Below, in pieces: positions 46,708-58,631 of a stretch of 64,000 bases of DNA. The position numbers were made by a program, and so were the translations under genes. Below the pieces are notes generated by a model. It saw nothing but the letters and a program-made list of their open reading frames with translations, was not told the origin of the DNA and searched no databases. The stretch is from Tausonia pullulans (taxonomy: Eukaryota; Basidiomycota; Tremellomycetes; Cystofilobasidiales; Mrakiaceae): contig OX637630.1 in assembly GCA_951802195.1 (NCBI GenBank), positions 682,001 to 746,000 of the forward strand. Reading direction: 5' to 3'. The number at the start of each line of letters is the position of its first letter. The stretch's first letter is position 1.

Positions 46708-49700
46708 ATGGCCCAACTCATGTCCAGCGGCGGCAAGGGCATCAACAACCCGCTCGCCAAGCTCTCGAACCAGTTCAGTACCGACCGAGGAGCCCAGGGC
46801 GTGAGTTTGCTGCACGCACTCTCCCCTCCCCCTTCTCGCCAACGGCCAATGATCGCTGATCGCGGTGACTCGTTCCAGGACCTCTACCCCAACGCCAGAG
46901 CAGGACCCTCAAGACAGGTCAGTCGTGTGGACTTGTACCGAACCCCCTCGACCCCTCCAGCTGACCCTACTCTCTCCTCCCACTCCAGACCCATTTCCGC
47001 TCAGCTCCTCAGCAAGGCCGACCCATCGATCCAACCGCCGGGCCCTCCTCTTCCTCAGCCCGGGCAGCTTCAGGAGGCGCTTTCGATGTCTCGGCCCTCG
47101 CACACGCCCTCCAAGTCGGCGGGCCGACGCCCTCTTCGGATACTCAGGGGTGGGTGGCCTCGTACCTCCACCATCAGCAGGGCCACTCGGGTCAGCTTGG
47201 CGAAACGGAGCGGCAGGAGATGAGCCGCATATATGAGAGGGTCCAGCAAGGGCCCCACAGTGGTGCGCTTTCGATCTCATTCGAAGATAGCAGCGGTGGT
47301 GGGTTGCTGACAGACCTGGTTGGAGACAGGCATCGACTGGCGCGGTGACTTCCTGCGGTTTGAGAGGGAGAACGCGGCCGCTCTCCGACTCGGTCCGGAC
47401 CAGGTCCAGGCTCTTGACAGGGCATACCAGGACGCTGCTCGTAGTATGTTGCCGTAGATTGCAGTTCAGGTCGGTAGATCGGGCATTTGACTGACACGGC
47501 GCTACTGGCGCAGTGCCGCCCTGGAACCACCCCCTGCCTCCAGCCCACTTCCCGTACCAGCAGCCTGCCTTTGTCCCCCGTCAACATTACCCACAGCACC
47601 AGAACCCAGCAACAACCCCCTCCGACGCGCTTCAAGACGCCCCATCTCATCCCCAGCAGCAGCAGCAGCAGCAGCCCTACCCAGACGTGGCGACGACCTC
47701 CCTTTCCGAGACGGCCTCCATCCTTCTCAACCACGTCGACGGCAATGCCTCGACAGCCTCAGCCGAAGAGTCGGTCAAGTTCCAGAACTCGGCGTTTATG
47801 GGGCTTATGCGCTCTTTCGCGGACGGGACGGCGGACGTTCAGGGCGAGGACGTCATCGCGACGCAGCCGAAACAGGTCAGCCGCAGCACCGCCCGTGAGG
47901 GCGAGGAAGGCTGGGCTCAGAGTTTTAGCGAGGACAATCCGATACTTGAGAGCCCGAGCAGCTTTGGGGAGGACATTCGCATGCAGCCTGTCAGCGATGT
48001 CAAGGGCAAGGGGCGAGCGACTGAGCCTGGCTCGTGGGCGAGCGAGTTTGGGCAGGCTCAGGCCCGCGAGTTTGACTCCCAGCAGCAGGAGAGTTCGGCA
48101 CCAACCCATCACCATCAGGAGCACCAGGGCTACCATCCGCTGCACTCGGCCTTTGGGAGATTCCTCCCGATTCAACAGCAGTTTGTCGCTCCAAGCGCGG
48201 GGGCAGCCTCCGCTCAACAGTCGGCGAGAACTGTCGATGATTGGGAGGCACAGTTCCTTGCGCAGGAGAAGGCGCTCGCTGCTCCCGGGAAAGAGGAGGC
48301 GGCCGGCCGCGAGAAGGAGGAGGATCCCTACACAACACTTTCGGATGCCCAGCTTCAGGCCGACACGGCCAGGGTCGGAGCCTCGTCCGCGTGGGAGGAG
48401 ACGCTAGGGTTCGACGAGGAGGAGGGGGATCTCGGCGACGAGGACGCCTTCCTGTTCTACAACGGCGCGCCTCGCTCAACGGTTGGCGCGGCAGAACGAG
48501 TCAAGGGCGAGCAAGAGCGAGAGCGAGAGCGGATGATGGATGAGTGGGAAGAGATCCCGGGTCAGTCGACGATGAAGTCTGCCGCACAGTACGTTTTCCA
48601 GACCGGCAACCCGTGGACGGATGAGCGCTGGGCTCAAGGCCAGGCTGGCAGCGGAGGGGATCTGCTGCAGGGCGTGCTCGAGCAGGAAGCGATTGTGCTG
48701 AAGAACCCATCGGACGCCGAGGCATGGTTCGAGCTTGGAGTTAGGCAGCAGGAGAACGAGCGTGAAGCTCAGGCCATCATCGCGCTCACTAAGTCGACCT
48801 CAATCGCTCCCGAGCTCGCCGCGCCTCATCTTGCGCTTGCCGTCTCCCATACGAACAACAACGACCGGATATCGACATTCAGCGCCCTCGAGGCCTGGGT
48901 CGCCGCCGTCTCTGCGGCTCCCAGCGCGCCGGCCGAGTACGCTCGCGTCCTCGCCAACCATGAAGGCCGGCCTCGGAAGGATGAATCAACCAAGGCGAGG
49001 CACGAGTGGCTCGTTGGGGTGCTTGTCGACATGGCTCGCGCTGGTGGCGACCAGGTCGATGCCGAGGTTCAGATCGCGCTCGGGGTCCTCTTCAACACAA
49101 GCGGCGAGTACGGGCGTGCTCAGGATTGTTTCAGAACGGCGCTCGCTGTCCGGCCAGAGGTGGGTTTTACGACGTTAGGAAGTGCGGAATGGGTTTCTGT
49201 TGCTGACATGATATGTATGCGCAGGACTGGCAACTTTACAATCGACTGGGTGCTACTCTCGCCAACGGTGGCAGGGCTGAGGAGGCGCATAATTTTTATT
49301 GGCGCGCTCTTGAACTCCAGCCGGGCTTTGTTCGCGCTCGGTCAGTCGGACCTTTACCCCCGCTATTCTTGAAGGATTGATACTGACCTTTTGTCTTCTC
49401 CTGTAGCTTTAACCTTGGCATCTCGTGCATCAATCTCCGAGCACGTCGTCACTTTCTCACTTCCACCTCGATCTCACGCTGACCTCCTTGGCTCCCTTCC
49501 CCTTGCACAGCGTTACGAGGAGGCCGCCTCGCACATTGTTACCGCGCTCCGCCTCCAGCAGAACGACTCGACCGAAGATCTCCCCGGCCACGCGAAGGGC
49601 GTCGGATCGGCTGCCCTCTGGGAGACGCTCCGCAACACGTGCAGCTACATGCACCGGCCGGATCTTGTGGAGCTCTGTATCAAGTGGGATCTAGACGGTG

Positions 49701-49852
49701 CGTACCAGCGTGTTCTCAGGGAATAGAAGAAAGGGCTCACCCGACGATGATTACTCACAGGCTTCGACGGTGTGTCCGAGGAGTGGGAGATGACGCTCCA
49801 TGAGCAGATGGTTGGAGAGCCGGGGGAGGTCGTCGAAGGTTTTGGTTGGTAG
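46708..49852 (+). CDS. PEX5: Peroxisomal targeting signal 1 receptor Pex5
   Basis: Pex5 binds C-terminal SKL-type signals with its TPR domain and carries cargo to the peroxisome membrane. Nine exons keep frame: 46708-46800, 46879-46917, 46989-47262, 47330-47443, 47514-49159, 49225-49340, 49407-49440, 49511-49697, 49761-49852 (864 aa). The N-terminus [20 protein letters not shown] is that of Pex5, though the usual early Cys of the ubiquitination site is not evident in this stretch. Tryptophan motifs for Pex14 docking include WVASY, WAQSF, WASEF and WEAQF. The TPR part reads [80 protein letters not shown] and [20 protein letters not shown], then [20 protein letters not shown]. The join NLR-RYEEA requires a GC-AG intron (49441-49510). 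It is longer than typical Pex5 because of Gln/Ser-rich linkers. Confidence 0.92.
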
Positions 49853-50095
49853 TTAAGTTGAAATTGCATGACATGCCATTCGTCAGTTATACAGAACCAC
49901 ATAATGAAGGAGACGGGCCCGCCTTGCCTCCTCACACCAGCACGGCGACGCACGCACGTGGGAGCGAGAATACGAGGCGGCTGCGTTGTTTTCGGCCAGC
50001 GCCGTCCACGGCCCCGACTCCAGCTTCCTTACCTGGAACCTTCGGTATTTCTCCCCTTCCGACGACGACGAACACTTCTCCTCCTTCTTCCCTCC

Positions 50096-52786
50096 ATGCC
50101 GGCCCTGCGATCCCTCTATCCTCTGCTCTTCTACTCCCTCCTGACAAGTGCCTCAGCCACATCCCGAAATGAGTCCCTCCACAGCCACGCACATCACCCC
50201 GTCGAGCCCCACGTTCCGACGCATGATCCTCACTTTGGTCAGCCCAGACAGACAGGTCGACTTCTGGACAGGCTGGCTGATCCCCCCTTCCACACCAGTG
50301 TTCTACCTTTTTGTCATTTTTGGCCTCGTCTGCCTAGTGCGTCTCGACCGAGCTTCTTCGTCCGTTCCCCACGAGTGGTCCGCTTCCCTTCCTCGCCCGT
50401 GGTCTGCCCCCTGTCTTGCCGTCCCGCCTTTCCACCCCATGCTGGTTATTTTAGCCGGCCTCACGTGCCTCGCCAGAGTTGAGCTATTGTGCATCGCGTA
50501 CGAGGCGGAGAACCTATTGCGTCAACTCTACCCTTTCCCCGCTTCTCCAGGCAGTCAGACACCTCACCAGCAAGCTGATTTCTTTCCCTCCTCCTCGACC
50601 CTCTTCTCGACCAGGCGGGTATCTTTGCGGGCCTCACGCTGGGTCTTCTGAGCCTAGACCAGACGCGTCTCCTCGTGCTTAGCGAAACAGGCGCGGACGA
50701 GCGCGAGAAGGAGCAGGCGAGCAAGGTCCTCGACCTCTTTGGACGGTGCGGAAGGCATTTGATTCTTGTCGCTCTCCTCGTGAGTTATTTCTCTCTTATT
50801 CTTCGCTCGGGGCGGTATGCGTGCATACACGAGGCGGGTTGAAGAGGGAGGTGGGAGGGGGCGTTGGGGGGGGGGGGGGGGGGTTCGTAACGGCTTTCGC
50901 TAGTCGGAGAGACAGGTCGCTCGTATGCGCGCTGATCCCCCTCATTTCTCCCATTTCGTATTTCGCAGCTGGCCAACACCTTCGTCAACACATCTCTGCC
51001 CATCTTCCTTGATTCCATCGTTGGTGGCGGCTGGCTGGCGATCCTGATCTCGACAGCGCTCATCGTCGTACGTCCTAGTGTTTGCCTACGGGTGCACCAG
51101 TTTCCATCTCTCTGATTTTCGCCTCTCCTTCTCACGAGCACAGATTTTTGGTGAGATCCTTCCCCAAGCCCTGTGCTCTCGATGGGGACTCCCCATCGGC
51201 GCCTTCAGCGCGCCCTTCGTCCGGGCGCTCCTGCTGCTTCTCTACCCACTCGCCAAGCCTATCGCTTCCCTCCTCGACTGGCTACTTGGCCACTCGGAGA
51301 ACTCGCCGTACTCTAAGCCCCAGCTCAAACGATTCCTCTCATGTGGAGTCAACCGGGAGGGCGCTCAGGCTGGTACGTTCCTTGATGTAGGCTGGCGGCG
51401 GTCAGGTGTGCTTGGACTGATCATTTCCGCTCCGCTCCCTCGCTCGCAGAGGTAGCCATCATCGAGAGTGTGCTGGATCTCGGGGATAAGACGGTCGAGA
51501 GCATTATGGTGGGTGTTTCCTTTCTGTCCTGGAGTGCCTGTACTGAACCCCCCGCGGTCCGGCAGACTCGACTCGAGGACGTATTCAGCCTTCCCGCCGA
51601 CCGCATCATGGATGAGGGTCTCGTACAAGAGGTGCGCGCTTCTTAGTCTTCTTCTGTCCACTCCCATCACTGACATCCGCTCCTGCTGTCGCAGATCATG
51701 GCGAGCGGCTACTCGCGGGTGCCGATCCACGAACCTGGCACACCGCGTGTCTTCAGAGGACTGCTCCTTGTCAAGCGCCTCTTAGCTTATGACCCAGGTA
51801 CGCTCGCCCTCCCTTCGGGGTTTTCATAGGGAAAACCTAACGCTTCCTTGTATTACCCCTCAAAAAGATGACCGCAAGACGGCAGGCTCCCTCGTAATTG
51901 CCTACCTGCCGGAATGTGACCCCTCACTTTCCTGTCTCGAGGCTCTCAGCTAGTAAGAGCCGTCCCTCATCGCGAAACGCCATGTTTTCTGACTCTGGAC
52001 AATCGTGCAGCTTCCAATCCGGCCGGAGTCATATGCTGCTTGTCTCTAAGCATCCGGGTAAGGCGGGTTCAGGGATTGGAGTGGTGACGCTTGAGGTACG
52101 TTCCCTCTCCACTCCCCGTCAAGCTGCGAGTGAGGCTGACACTTCTGATAACTATTTTAGGATGTGATTGAAGAGAGTGAGTTTTCAGCCACGATGTCTG
52201 TCGCGATGAAGAGCAGCGGATACAGATGTCTCATTTCTGTTTTTCGTTCTTCCAGTGCTCGGCGCCGAGTACGACCATTTACCTCCATCCGACCATTTTT
52301 ACCCAATCTGACTCGTCATTTTCCAGAATCATCGACGAAACCGACGTTTACGTCGACTCCTCCTCCAAAATTCGGGTCGTTCGCCCAGCGGCGGCCACGC
52401 AAGACCGCTATCGACCACTGACATCCTCTCGGCTTGAGGAAGGGTCTGGCGTCGGCAGCCTCTCGAAGGTCTTTGAGGGCATCGTCCGCGCGAAGGTTCG
52501 TCATTTTTCTCGTTTTTAACTTCTTCGCGGTGTCTGACTATTTCATTCTCTGCAATCGATCCAGGAGGCCTCGACAGCTCGACAGTCCAACGGTGTCATC
52601 CTCCCGCTGCCATCTGCCTCAGCGTCCCTCCTCAGTCTCGCCGCAGACATCGGTCCTAGACCTGCGACGCCACTTGCCACGACGGAATCCAGCAGCCACC
52701 ATGGGAAGACGAACGGGGCGAGGACGGCGGCGGAGGGGCGGCTGGTCGACCTGGGAGAAGAGGAGGGGTTACATAGCGAGGCGTGA
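50096..52786 (+). CDS. MAM3: CNNM/Mam3-type DUF21-CBS membrane protein
   Basis: Family members (yeast Mam3, vertebrate CNNM) sit in vacuolar or plasma membranes and affect metal-ion homeostasis. The DUF21 domain is clear: [12 protein letters not shown] joined to [77 protein letters not shown] and [20 protein letters not shown]. The CBS pair follows: [78 protein letters not shown] and TLEDVIEEVLGAEI. The tail is Ser/Ala-rich and ends GLHSEA. About ten exons. The start is uncertain: 50096 gives a signal-peptide-like [16 protein letters not shown] and needs a 39-nt intron to stay in frame; 50169 ([16 protein letters not shown]) needs none. A G-run of about 15 lies in one intron (50868-50883). 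Confidence 0.83.
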
Positions 52787-53199
52787 GGAAGGCTGACTTG
52801 CTTGCGCTCAATTATTTATGATGCACTCATACTTGCTTGCTTGAACGTCATTCACACAACTTCAAGTTCTTTTCTTCTTCTCGGCGCGAAGAGAGGCGCG
52901 GTTGAAGGCGGTCGTTCTGGTTAAGATAATGAGGCACGTTGGCGGCGGCGTGGAATGACCTGCCATACCTGGTTTGGTCACACAACATACTGCTGGAGTT
53001 CGAGCGTCAACCAGAGCAAGACAGGAAGGCTAGGAGAGATCCCCACTTGTCGGTCTTGCTGTGCGAATGATCGAGCACACCTGCTGTGCCTGATAGCTGA
53101 AAGCCATGTTGGACCATTCTGGTCCCGACTGAGGAGAACCCAATATCGGTTGGAGAACTCTCCCTTCCCTCCTCACCCCCAGTACTCACCTCGACCTCC
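52787..53199. other. Convergent 3' region MAM3 / HNH gene
   Basis: About 410 bp between two stop codons, moderately AT-rich near 52800-52880. No gene is recognised. Confidence 0.45.
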
Positions 53200-53922
53200 T
53201 CATCGCCTCATCTTGAGCCCCCTCACGCGGCCTTCAAACCCGCAGACGCGTTGCTTTCCAGCGTAACCAACCCACTTCTGCACGGCCTCACTCTCCCTCA
53301 ATCTTTCCATAGTGAACCACTCGTCCGCTAACTCCCGATTTGAGAAGATTCTGTGCACTGCCGAGTGGCACGGCCGACAGATGTAGGCCCGGTGCGTAAC
53401 GATGAGGGCGTGACGCGTAAAGTCGTCCGGTCGGCGTTTGAGGAGATGGGTGTGCTCGGAGCGCGGGAAGAGGTGGTGGATTGTGAGAGGAATGCCTTCT
53501 CGCTCGCAGAGCTCGCATTCGGATGGGAGTCTAGTCGGGGGGATGTCGGCAGAGGAGGAGGAGGATGGAGGAGGAACGGCAACGTAGGTCTCGAGAAGGG
53601 ATGAGACAACGCTCTCGAGTTCGTGCGTGTCACTGATGGCACACAGGTCCGTCAGGTGGTCGGCGAGCGTCGCGTAGAGCGGGTGGGAGGTAATCTCGGC
53701 TAGATCTGGGAGGTCGATTGAGTCGTCCTGGTCGCCGTGCTCCCCCTCGTCGTCGCCAATGACGGCGGAGAGCGCCGGGATGGCGAAAAGGCCGGCGTGG
53801 TCGATCTCGGTGAGGAGAAAGTCGAGGACGTCCGGGTCGGTCTCGCGGGAGAGGTTGAGACGGAGGGAGAAGGCCCATCGTTCGGACGCATCCGCACGAG
53901 AGAGCGTTGAAGGTATCAGCAT
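53200..53922 (-). CDS. HNH-like zinc nuclease-fold protein
   Basis: Single-exon frame of 240 aa. Residues 1-125 are helical and acidic (MLIPSTLSRADASERWAFSL; AVIGDDEGEHGDQDDSIDLP; HELESVVSSLLETYVAVPPP) and match nothing I know. The C-terminal 110 residues hold an HNH/beta-beta-alpha-metal pattern: CELCEREGIPLTIHHLFPRS with a C-x2-C pair and the catalytic-like HH, then HALIVTHRAYICRPCHSAVH with the second C-x2-C and the closing His. The end reads ADEWFTMERLRESEAVQKWV. Similar HNH proteins of unknown role occur in fungi and bacteria. Whether it cuts DNA cannot be said. The start at 53922 is the first Met; a Met further in is possible. It diverges from the F-box gene. Confidence 0.72.
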   Translation of the reverse strand: MLIPSTLSRADASERWAFSLRLNLSRETDPDVLDFLLTEIDHAGLFAIPALSAVIGDDEGEHGDQDDSIDLPDLAEITSHPLYATLADHLTDLCAISDTHELESVVSSLLETYVAVPPPSSSSSADIPPTRLPSECELCEREGIPLTIHHLFPRSEHTHLLKRRPDDFTRHALIVTHRAYICRPCHSAVHRIFSNRELADEWFTMERLRESEAVQKWVGYAGKQRVCGFEGRVRGLKMRR

Positions 53923-54236
53923 AGAGAAACGAGAAAGGATGGTGGAGGTTGAAAATGAACATCATTCGGCCAAGCCCGTCTTGCCCTTGTCTCACTGGGC
54001 CATGCGCCTCCGCCATCTCACTTATCACTCATGGCAGGCTCAAATGTCTCCAGACTGGCCAGCTTGAGAGATGATGAACACCAATCCAGTGGGCTGAGGT
54101 CGTTGGACTAGACCAGCCTCTGCGCCGATGTTTCAGCGAGCCAAAGCGACCCGCCTCTTTCGCTCCTTCGCTGCCCTTCCTGTCCCCCCTTGTTTCCCCT
54201 CTGACGGCCATTCAGCTAGCACGCCAAGAGCCAGCC
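53923..54236. promoter_or_regulatory. Divergent promoter HNH gene / F-box gene
   Basis: About 310 bp between two starts. CT-rich on the plus strand close to the F-box start. No named site is recognised. Confidence 0.4.
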
Positions 54237-57200
54237 ATGGATCTCTCGAGGCTCCCTCCCTTGGTCCTCCAAGGTGTCTCCTACCTCATCTCAACGGTCA
54301 TCCCCATTGTCTCGTCGCTGGACTGACGTCGACCATCTACCCCGCCCCTTTCCGCTGCCAGACATCGTACGCATGATTCTCCTCGTTCCGCCGCCATCCT
54401 CCACCCCCTCCTCCTCTTCCTCCTCCTCGGGACCCTCTCTCACCCTCCCACTCCTCTCCGAGCTCGGTCTGCACCTCCGCCAGGCCGCCCAGGCCGTCCT
54501 CTACCGGGACCTCGTCGTCTGCCTGCCCGTCGCCGGCCTCGGCGCCGGCCGGCCAAGAGACAACGATCCCTCCACATCAGCGGTTCGTCGCGCCGAGGGC
54601 GAGACAGGGGAGGAGTGGCGGGAGAGACAGCGATGGCAGGCAGTCCTTCGGTAGGTCTCGCTTGCTCCCTTTGTCAGATGTATCTGGAGGATCGCTCTCC
54701 ATCCCCTTCTATGCGCGTGTCAACCTGACCTGTCGATAATCCCACGCCTCCTCCTTGGCCCTGCCCCTTCACATTCCCTTTCATCCTCCTCAGGGATCCC
54801 GATCGCTACGCGCCTTTCGTCCGTTCCATCTCCGTCGTCTCGCCCGCTAGGAGCCATCCAGCCCTCGAGGCCGTGCCCGTCAATCGCGGCGAGATCGAAT
54901 GCTTCATCCCACTCCTCAATTACTGCGCGCAGACCCTTGAGCGTCTCGACTGGCGCGGCCTCGGAGTCTGGGGTGACGGCGTCAGCAAGGTTGATACGCT
55001 GCGACTGCCGGTTGTCATCTTCGCTTCAGCATTCGCTGATCTGAGTGGGAACGAACACAGCGACTCCTCCACTTCCCGTCTCTGCGCCATCTTTCCCTCG
55101 GGCCGCCTCCGCTCCACCCGTCGTCGCTCACCACCCAGAAATCGGCCTCGGCCCTCCCCCGACTCCAGCTCCTCTACCCGCTCCCTGGCTACCTTCGCAC
55201 GTTGCGCCTTTCAAGGCTCAGCGCCGTCGGAGTAAGTCTTCGTAGCCAGATCATTTCATCCCCTTTGAATCATAGCTGACCCGTTGAAACAACAGACCAA
55301 GAATCTCTGCCTCCACCTCTCAACCCTCCCCGCCCTTGCCGAGCTGGACGTTCTTGGCATCGAGAGCTCAATGCTCGATGACTCACTCGCAGACGTCATC
55401 TGCGCGGCCGGCCGGGGCGTCAAGGACCTTTGGCTTCGGAGCAGCGGCACCAAGCTCACGGACAAGGGAATGTGCGTGTTCCGCGTTTGTCATCCCTCAA
55501 ATGAGTCAAAAGCGCCTACATATTTGTAATGGGTCTCCGCAGTCAGCGCTTGCTCGAGGGCTGTATTGAGCTTGAGTCCCTCACGCTCTCCGAGATTCAA
55601 GGTGAACATCGGCGATAATATTCCTTCTTTCATCCTCTGATGATCGTTTATCCCAGGCCGCCTCTCAAAGAAGCTTTGGAGCAGGGTCGAGACGTGGCCA
55701 GACACGCTCCGGTCCCTCCGAATCGAGATCAGCGAGGTGGGACCGCACCATTCGTGAGTCCGTCTGCACTGCACTAAACAACACGGCGGCATCAGTCTGA
55801 AGACCATTCCCTGCAGATGGTCGACCGAGCACCTCGCCTCCATCGCCTCCATCCCTCTGGCCAGCCTGGTCACGCTCGCCGTCACACGCATCTCGCCACC
55901 GTACGCCCTCTTCCCGGTGCCTCCACGAGGACATGCCCCGCTTGTGGACGATATCTGTGTGCCCCAACCGATGCCAAAGGAGCTCGTTGAGCTTCTCGTG
56001 GCCGAGGGAGCCGGTCTGAAGTCCCTCGCGCTCGACTGGTGGAAGGTCTCGGAGAAGGATCTCACCAAGATCGTCAAGAGTTGCTCGGCGCTTGAGGAGC
56101 TTAAGGTCCTGGTCGATATGCCCTTCTCCAAGCTCGTGAGTTCAAGAGCAGAGAGGCGAGAGACACACAAGACTGATGATCTCGATCGATTAACAGCTCT
56201 CCTTTACTACGGCATTCTCGAACTTGACTCGCCTTAAGAAGCTCCACGTCCTCATTCCTGCGTGCCACGTCCCGCTTCCGACAGCCGCCAGCCCTGTCGT
56301 TCCGCCCTTGACGCCCTCGACGTCGCCGACACTATCGCGGACGATGGATCTCTTCATTTCCCAGGGCGCTCCCAACCCCTCACCCTCCCCATCGCTCATA
56401 GACCTCCTCCCCGAGAGTACTCGCCTTCACCAGCAGGACGCGCCGATCGAAATCCACCCGCTCCTCCTCGCCAAGGCCTGTGACCCGACTCTGCCGCTGA
56501 TTCGAGACGTCCGCAAGTTCGTTCGCCGGGTCCCATCGCTCGTTGAGCTCGGATGGACCGGCCGCACGGGTATCGGCCTCTGGCGGATTTCGCGTGAGGG
56601 CACCCCGGCGGACTCTGGCACTGGCTCGGCGACAGCGGCGACGGCGGCTCTCTCGACGTCGCCATCGGCTACCCCCTCAGTCACACGAGGAGGGTACGCC
56701 CGGCGGACAAGCGTCGCTGCTAGCGGCGGGGGCAGCAGCGCCGCCGCTGAGAAGAAGGGCGTCGAGGGCATCGAGTTTGTCAGTTTTGCAACGATGTGGG
56801 CTGACGAATGGGAGGAGGCCTCGCGTGGGGAGCCGACGTGGACGTTTGAGTTTCCGGAGGTCGACGAGAGGGACGACCAGCAGGACACTGCCTCCAGCGA
56901 TGTCGTTCACTCTCGATACAGCGGCAATCCGAACAAGAGCAGGAACGTCCTACCGCCGACTTCTTCCCCCGTTGCGCCGAATCGCGAGCAGGCATCGACC
57001 GTCGGCAGCGAGAAGGCCAAGGAAAGGAGGCGCCAGGCGTCGACCTCTTCCACCACGTCCGCTACCAATGCCATCGGCGCGCTCAGCATCTTGCAATGCC
57101 CCTCTGCCTCGTCCACTAATTCCTCTTCTTCTGTACCAATTTCTCAATTTTCCGCTTCGCCGCCGCCCAAGGACGTGAATTTTGGGCTCGGCCTCGACTT

Positions 57201-57678
57201 TGGGCCTGGTCAGGAACCCCCGGCTATCCACCAGACCACCCCTCCCCGGCGGCGCGTCTCCACGTCCACTACTTCCTCAACGCTCTCCCCCTCAGTCGCT
57301 GCCGCATCCTCCTGGTCATCATCCTCCCGTTCCTCGCCACCTTCGACCCCAGTTTCCACCACCACCGCTGCTCCTCTTCCTCCTCGCGTCCAGGCGCAGA
57401 AGCCCGCATCGGTTGTTTCCTACCGAGATCGCGCGGCCGCAGCTGCCGCCCTCCCTTCTCCCGTGCCAGAGTCCGCACCTTCTCCCGCGACGGGTTTGAC
57501 GGCGAAGAAGACCCACCAGCAGGGGGGAAGCGGGTCGACGAAGAGTGGTGGAAGTGGTAGCTCCAAGCAACAGCAGGGCGCGTCGCGCAAGATCATCACG
57601 GCCGATGGGTGGAAGCAGGTGGGTGGTGGTGGTAGCGTGGTTCTAGGAGAGGGAAAGAAGAAGAAGAAGAAGAAGTAA
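54237..57678 (+). CDS. F-box / leucine-rich-repeat-like protein
   Basis: Probably a substrate adaptor of an SCF ubiquitin ligase. Exon 1 (54237-54273) and exon 2 (54362-54650) join as MDLSRLPPLVLQDIVRMILL, an F-box-like LPP.VL..I start. Exon 3 (from 54794) reads DPDRYAPFVRSISVVSPARS and LLNYCAQTLERLDWRG. Further exons form irregular leucine-rich repeats: LLHFPSLRHLSLGPPPLHPS, YLRTLRLSRLSAVG, LCLHLSTLPALAELDVLGIE, GVKDLWLRSSGTKLTDKGM, LEGCIELESLTLSEIQG, LVTLAVTRISPPYALFP, GLKSLALDWWKVSEKDLTKI, VKSCSALEELKVLVDMPFSK and LTRLKKLHVLIPACHVPLP. The C-terminal third is a long Ser/Thr/Pro/Gly-rich segment. It ends in KIITADGWKQVGGGG and a run of seven or eight lysines directly before the stop at 57678. 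The substrate is unknown. Confidence 0.75.
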
Positions 57679-58530
57679 TGTGGACGCCCAGGGCTCTCAT
57701 GTTTTTTGGTCTCATCCTCACTCCCAGTCTTGATCTGCCCTCGATCACATGATACGTCTGTTTGTCTCTTATGATGGCGACCTCTGACTCTCGTGCGCTG
57801 CTGCCAAATGGATGATCCAGCCAGCGTCTGTAGGGCCTCCTGCTCTGGGCGCAAATCTGTCAAGGAGAGAGAGAATTCGACCACCGCAGCGACTTAAAAA
57901 AAGAGTACGGTTCGCATTCGGTTAAGATGCGGGTCCCAGGCCAATCACGACAGTAGGGGTGTCTTCTGAACATGGATCCGAAAGGTACTCGCCTGGAGAG
58001 AGATGCTAAAGACTTCAGGCCATCCGAACGAATGGAAAGAACCCGAGCAGACAGGTGCGTGCCCTTCGAGAGACCGTTGAACAACGGCGACGTAATCAGC
58101 CTACTCATCGCCTTGCCCGCCTCCCAAACCACTATCCACATTCAGCCCAGCGTGTCGACCTTCCCACCACCTCGTGTCCGCCGGCCGATGCTTGCGCCGG
58201 ATGGTGGATGCAACCGTTTGTATCTCGTCGTCCGTGACATCAACGAGGTCCTTGAGTATGCTGTACCGTCGGTTGCGGAGAAAGCGCCAGACCCTGGCGA
58301 GGAAGGGGCAATGGAAGGAAGAGCGTGCCGCGGGTGCGGATGTTGGGACAGACGAGTGTCTGAAGCGAAGGGGATTGAGGGGAGCGGGAGAAGCGGTGGG
58401 GAGAGACGAGCGCTGCGGCAGCGGTCCAGACAGCGCGCACCATAGGACAGGGCTCGTCGAAAGGATGGAAGAAGGACTCAACCGAGGCAGCCAGATGGAA
58501 CACGCCACGCGAGTTCTTGTGTCCCGTGCG
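57679..58530. other. Intergenic, between F-box gene and repeat cluster B
   Basis: About 850 bp. The first 150 bp are the F-box gene 3' UTR region. Minus-strand frames at 57860-58141 and 58101-58500 contain segments such as RRYSILKDLVDVTDDEIQTV that look protein-like, but I could not connect them by credible splice sites or name a family. A small gene or decayed gene is possible. Confidence 0.3.
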
Positions 58531-58631
58531 TTTTTTTGTATTTTTTTTGTATTTAAGTCATGAGTTATACGTAGAGAACGAGGTAACCCTATGAGAGATA
58601 TCGAGTAGTAGCCAGATAGAGGGAGAGCGAA
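58531..58631 (-). mobile_element. Oligo(A)-tailed repeat copy B2, 5'-truncated
   Basis: On the minus strand it begins abruptly at CGCTCTCCCTCTATC, follows B1 with about four substitutions in 90 bases, and ends CATGACTTAAATAC with A8, then TAC and A7. The copy lacks all GC-rich monomers, so it is 5'-truncated. Truncation at the 5' end with an intact oligo(A) 3' end is the usual result of target-primed reverse transcription. Its tail is doubled (TAC plus A-run twice). Confidence 0.65.
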
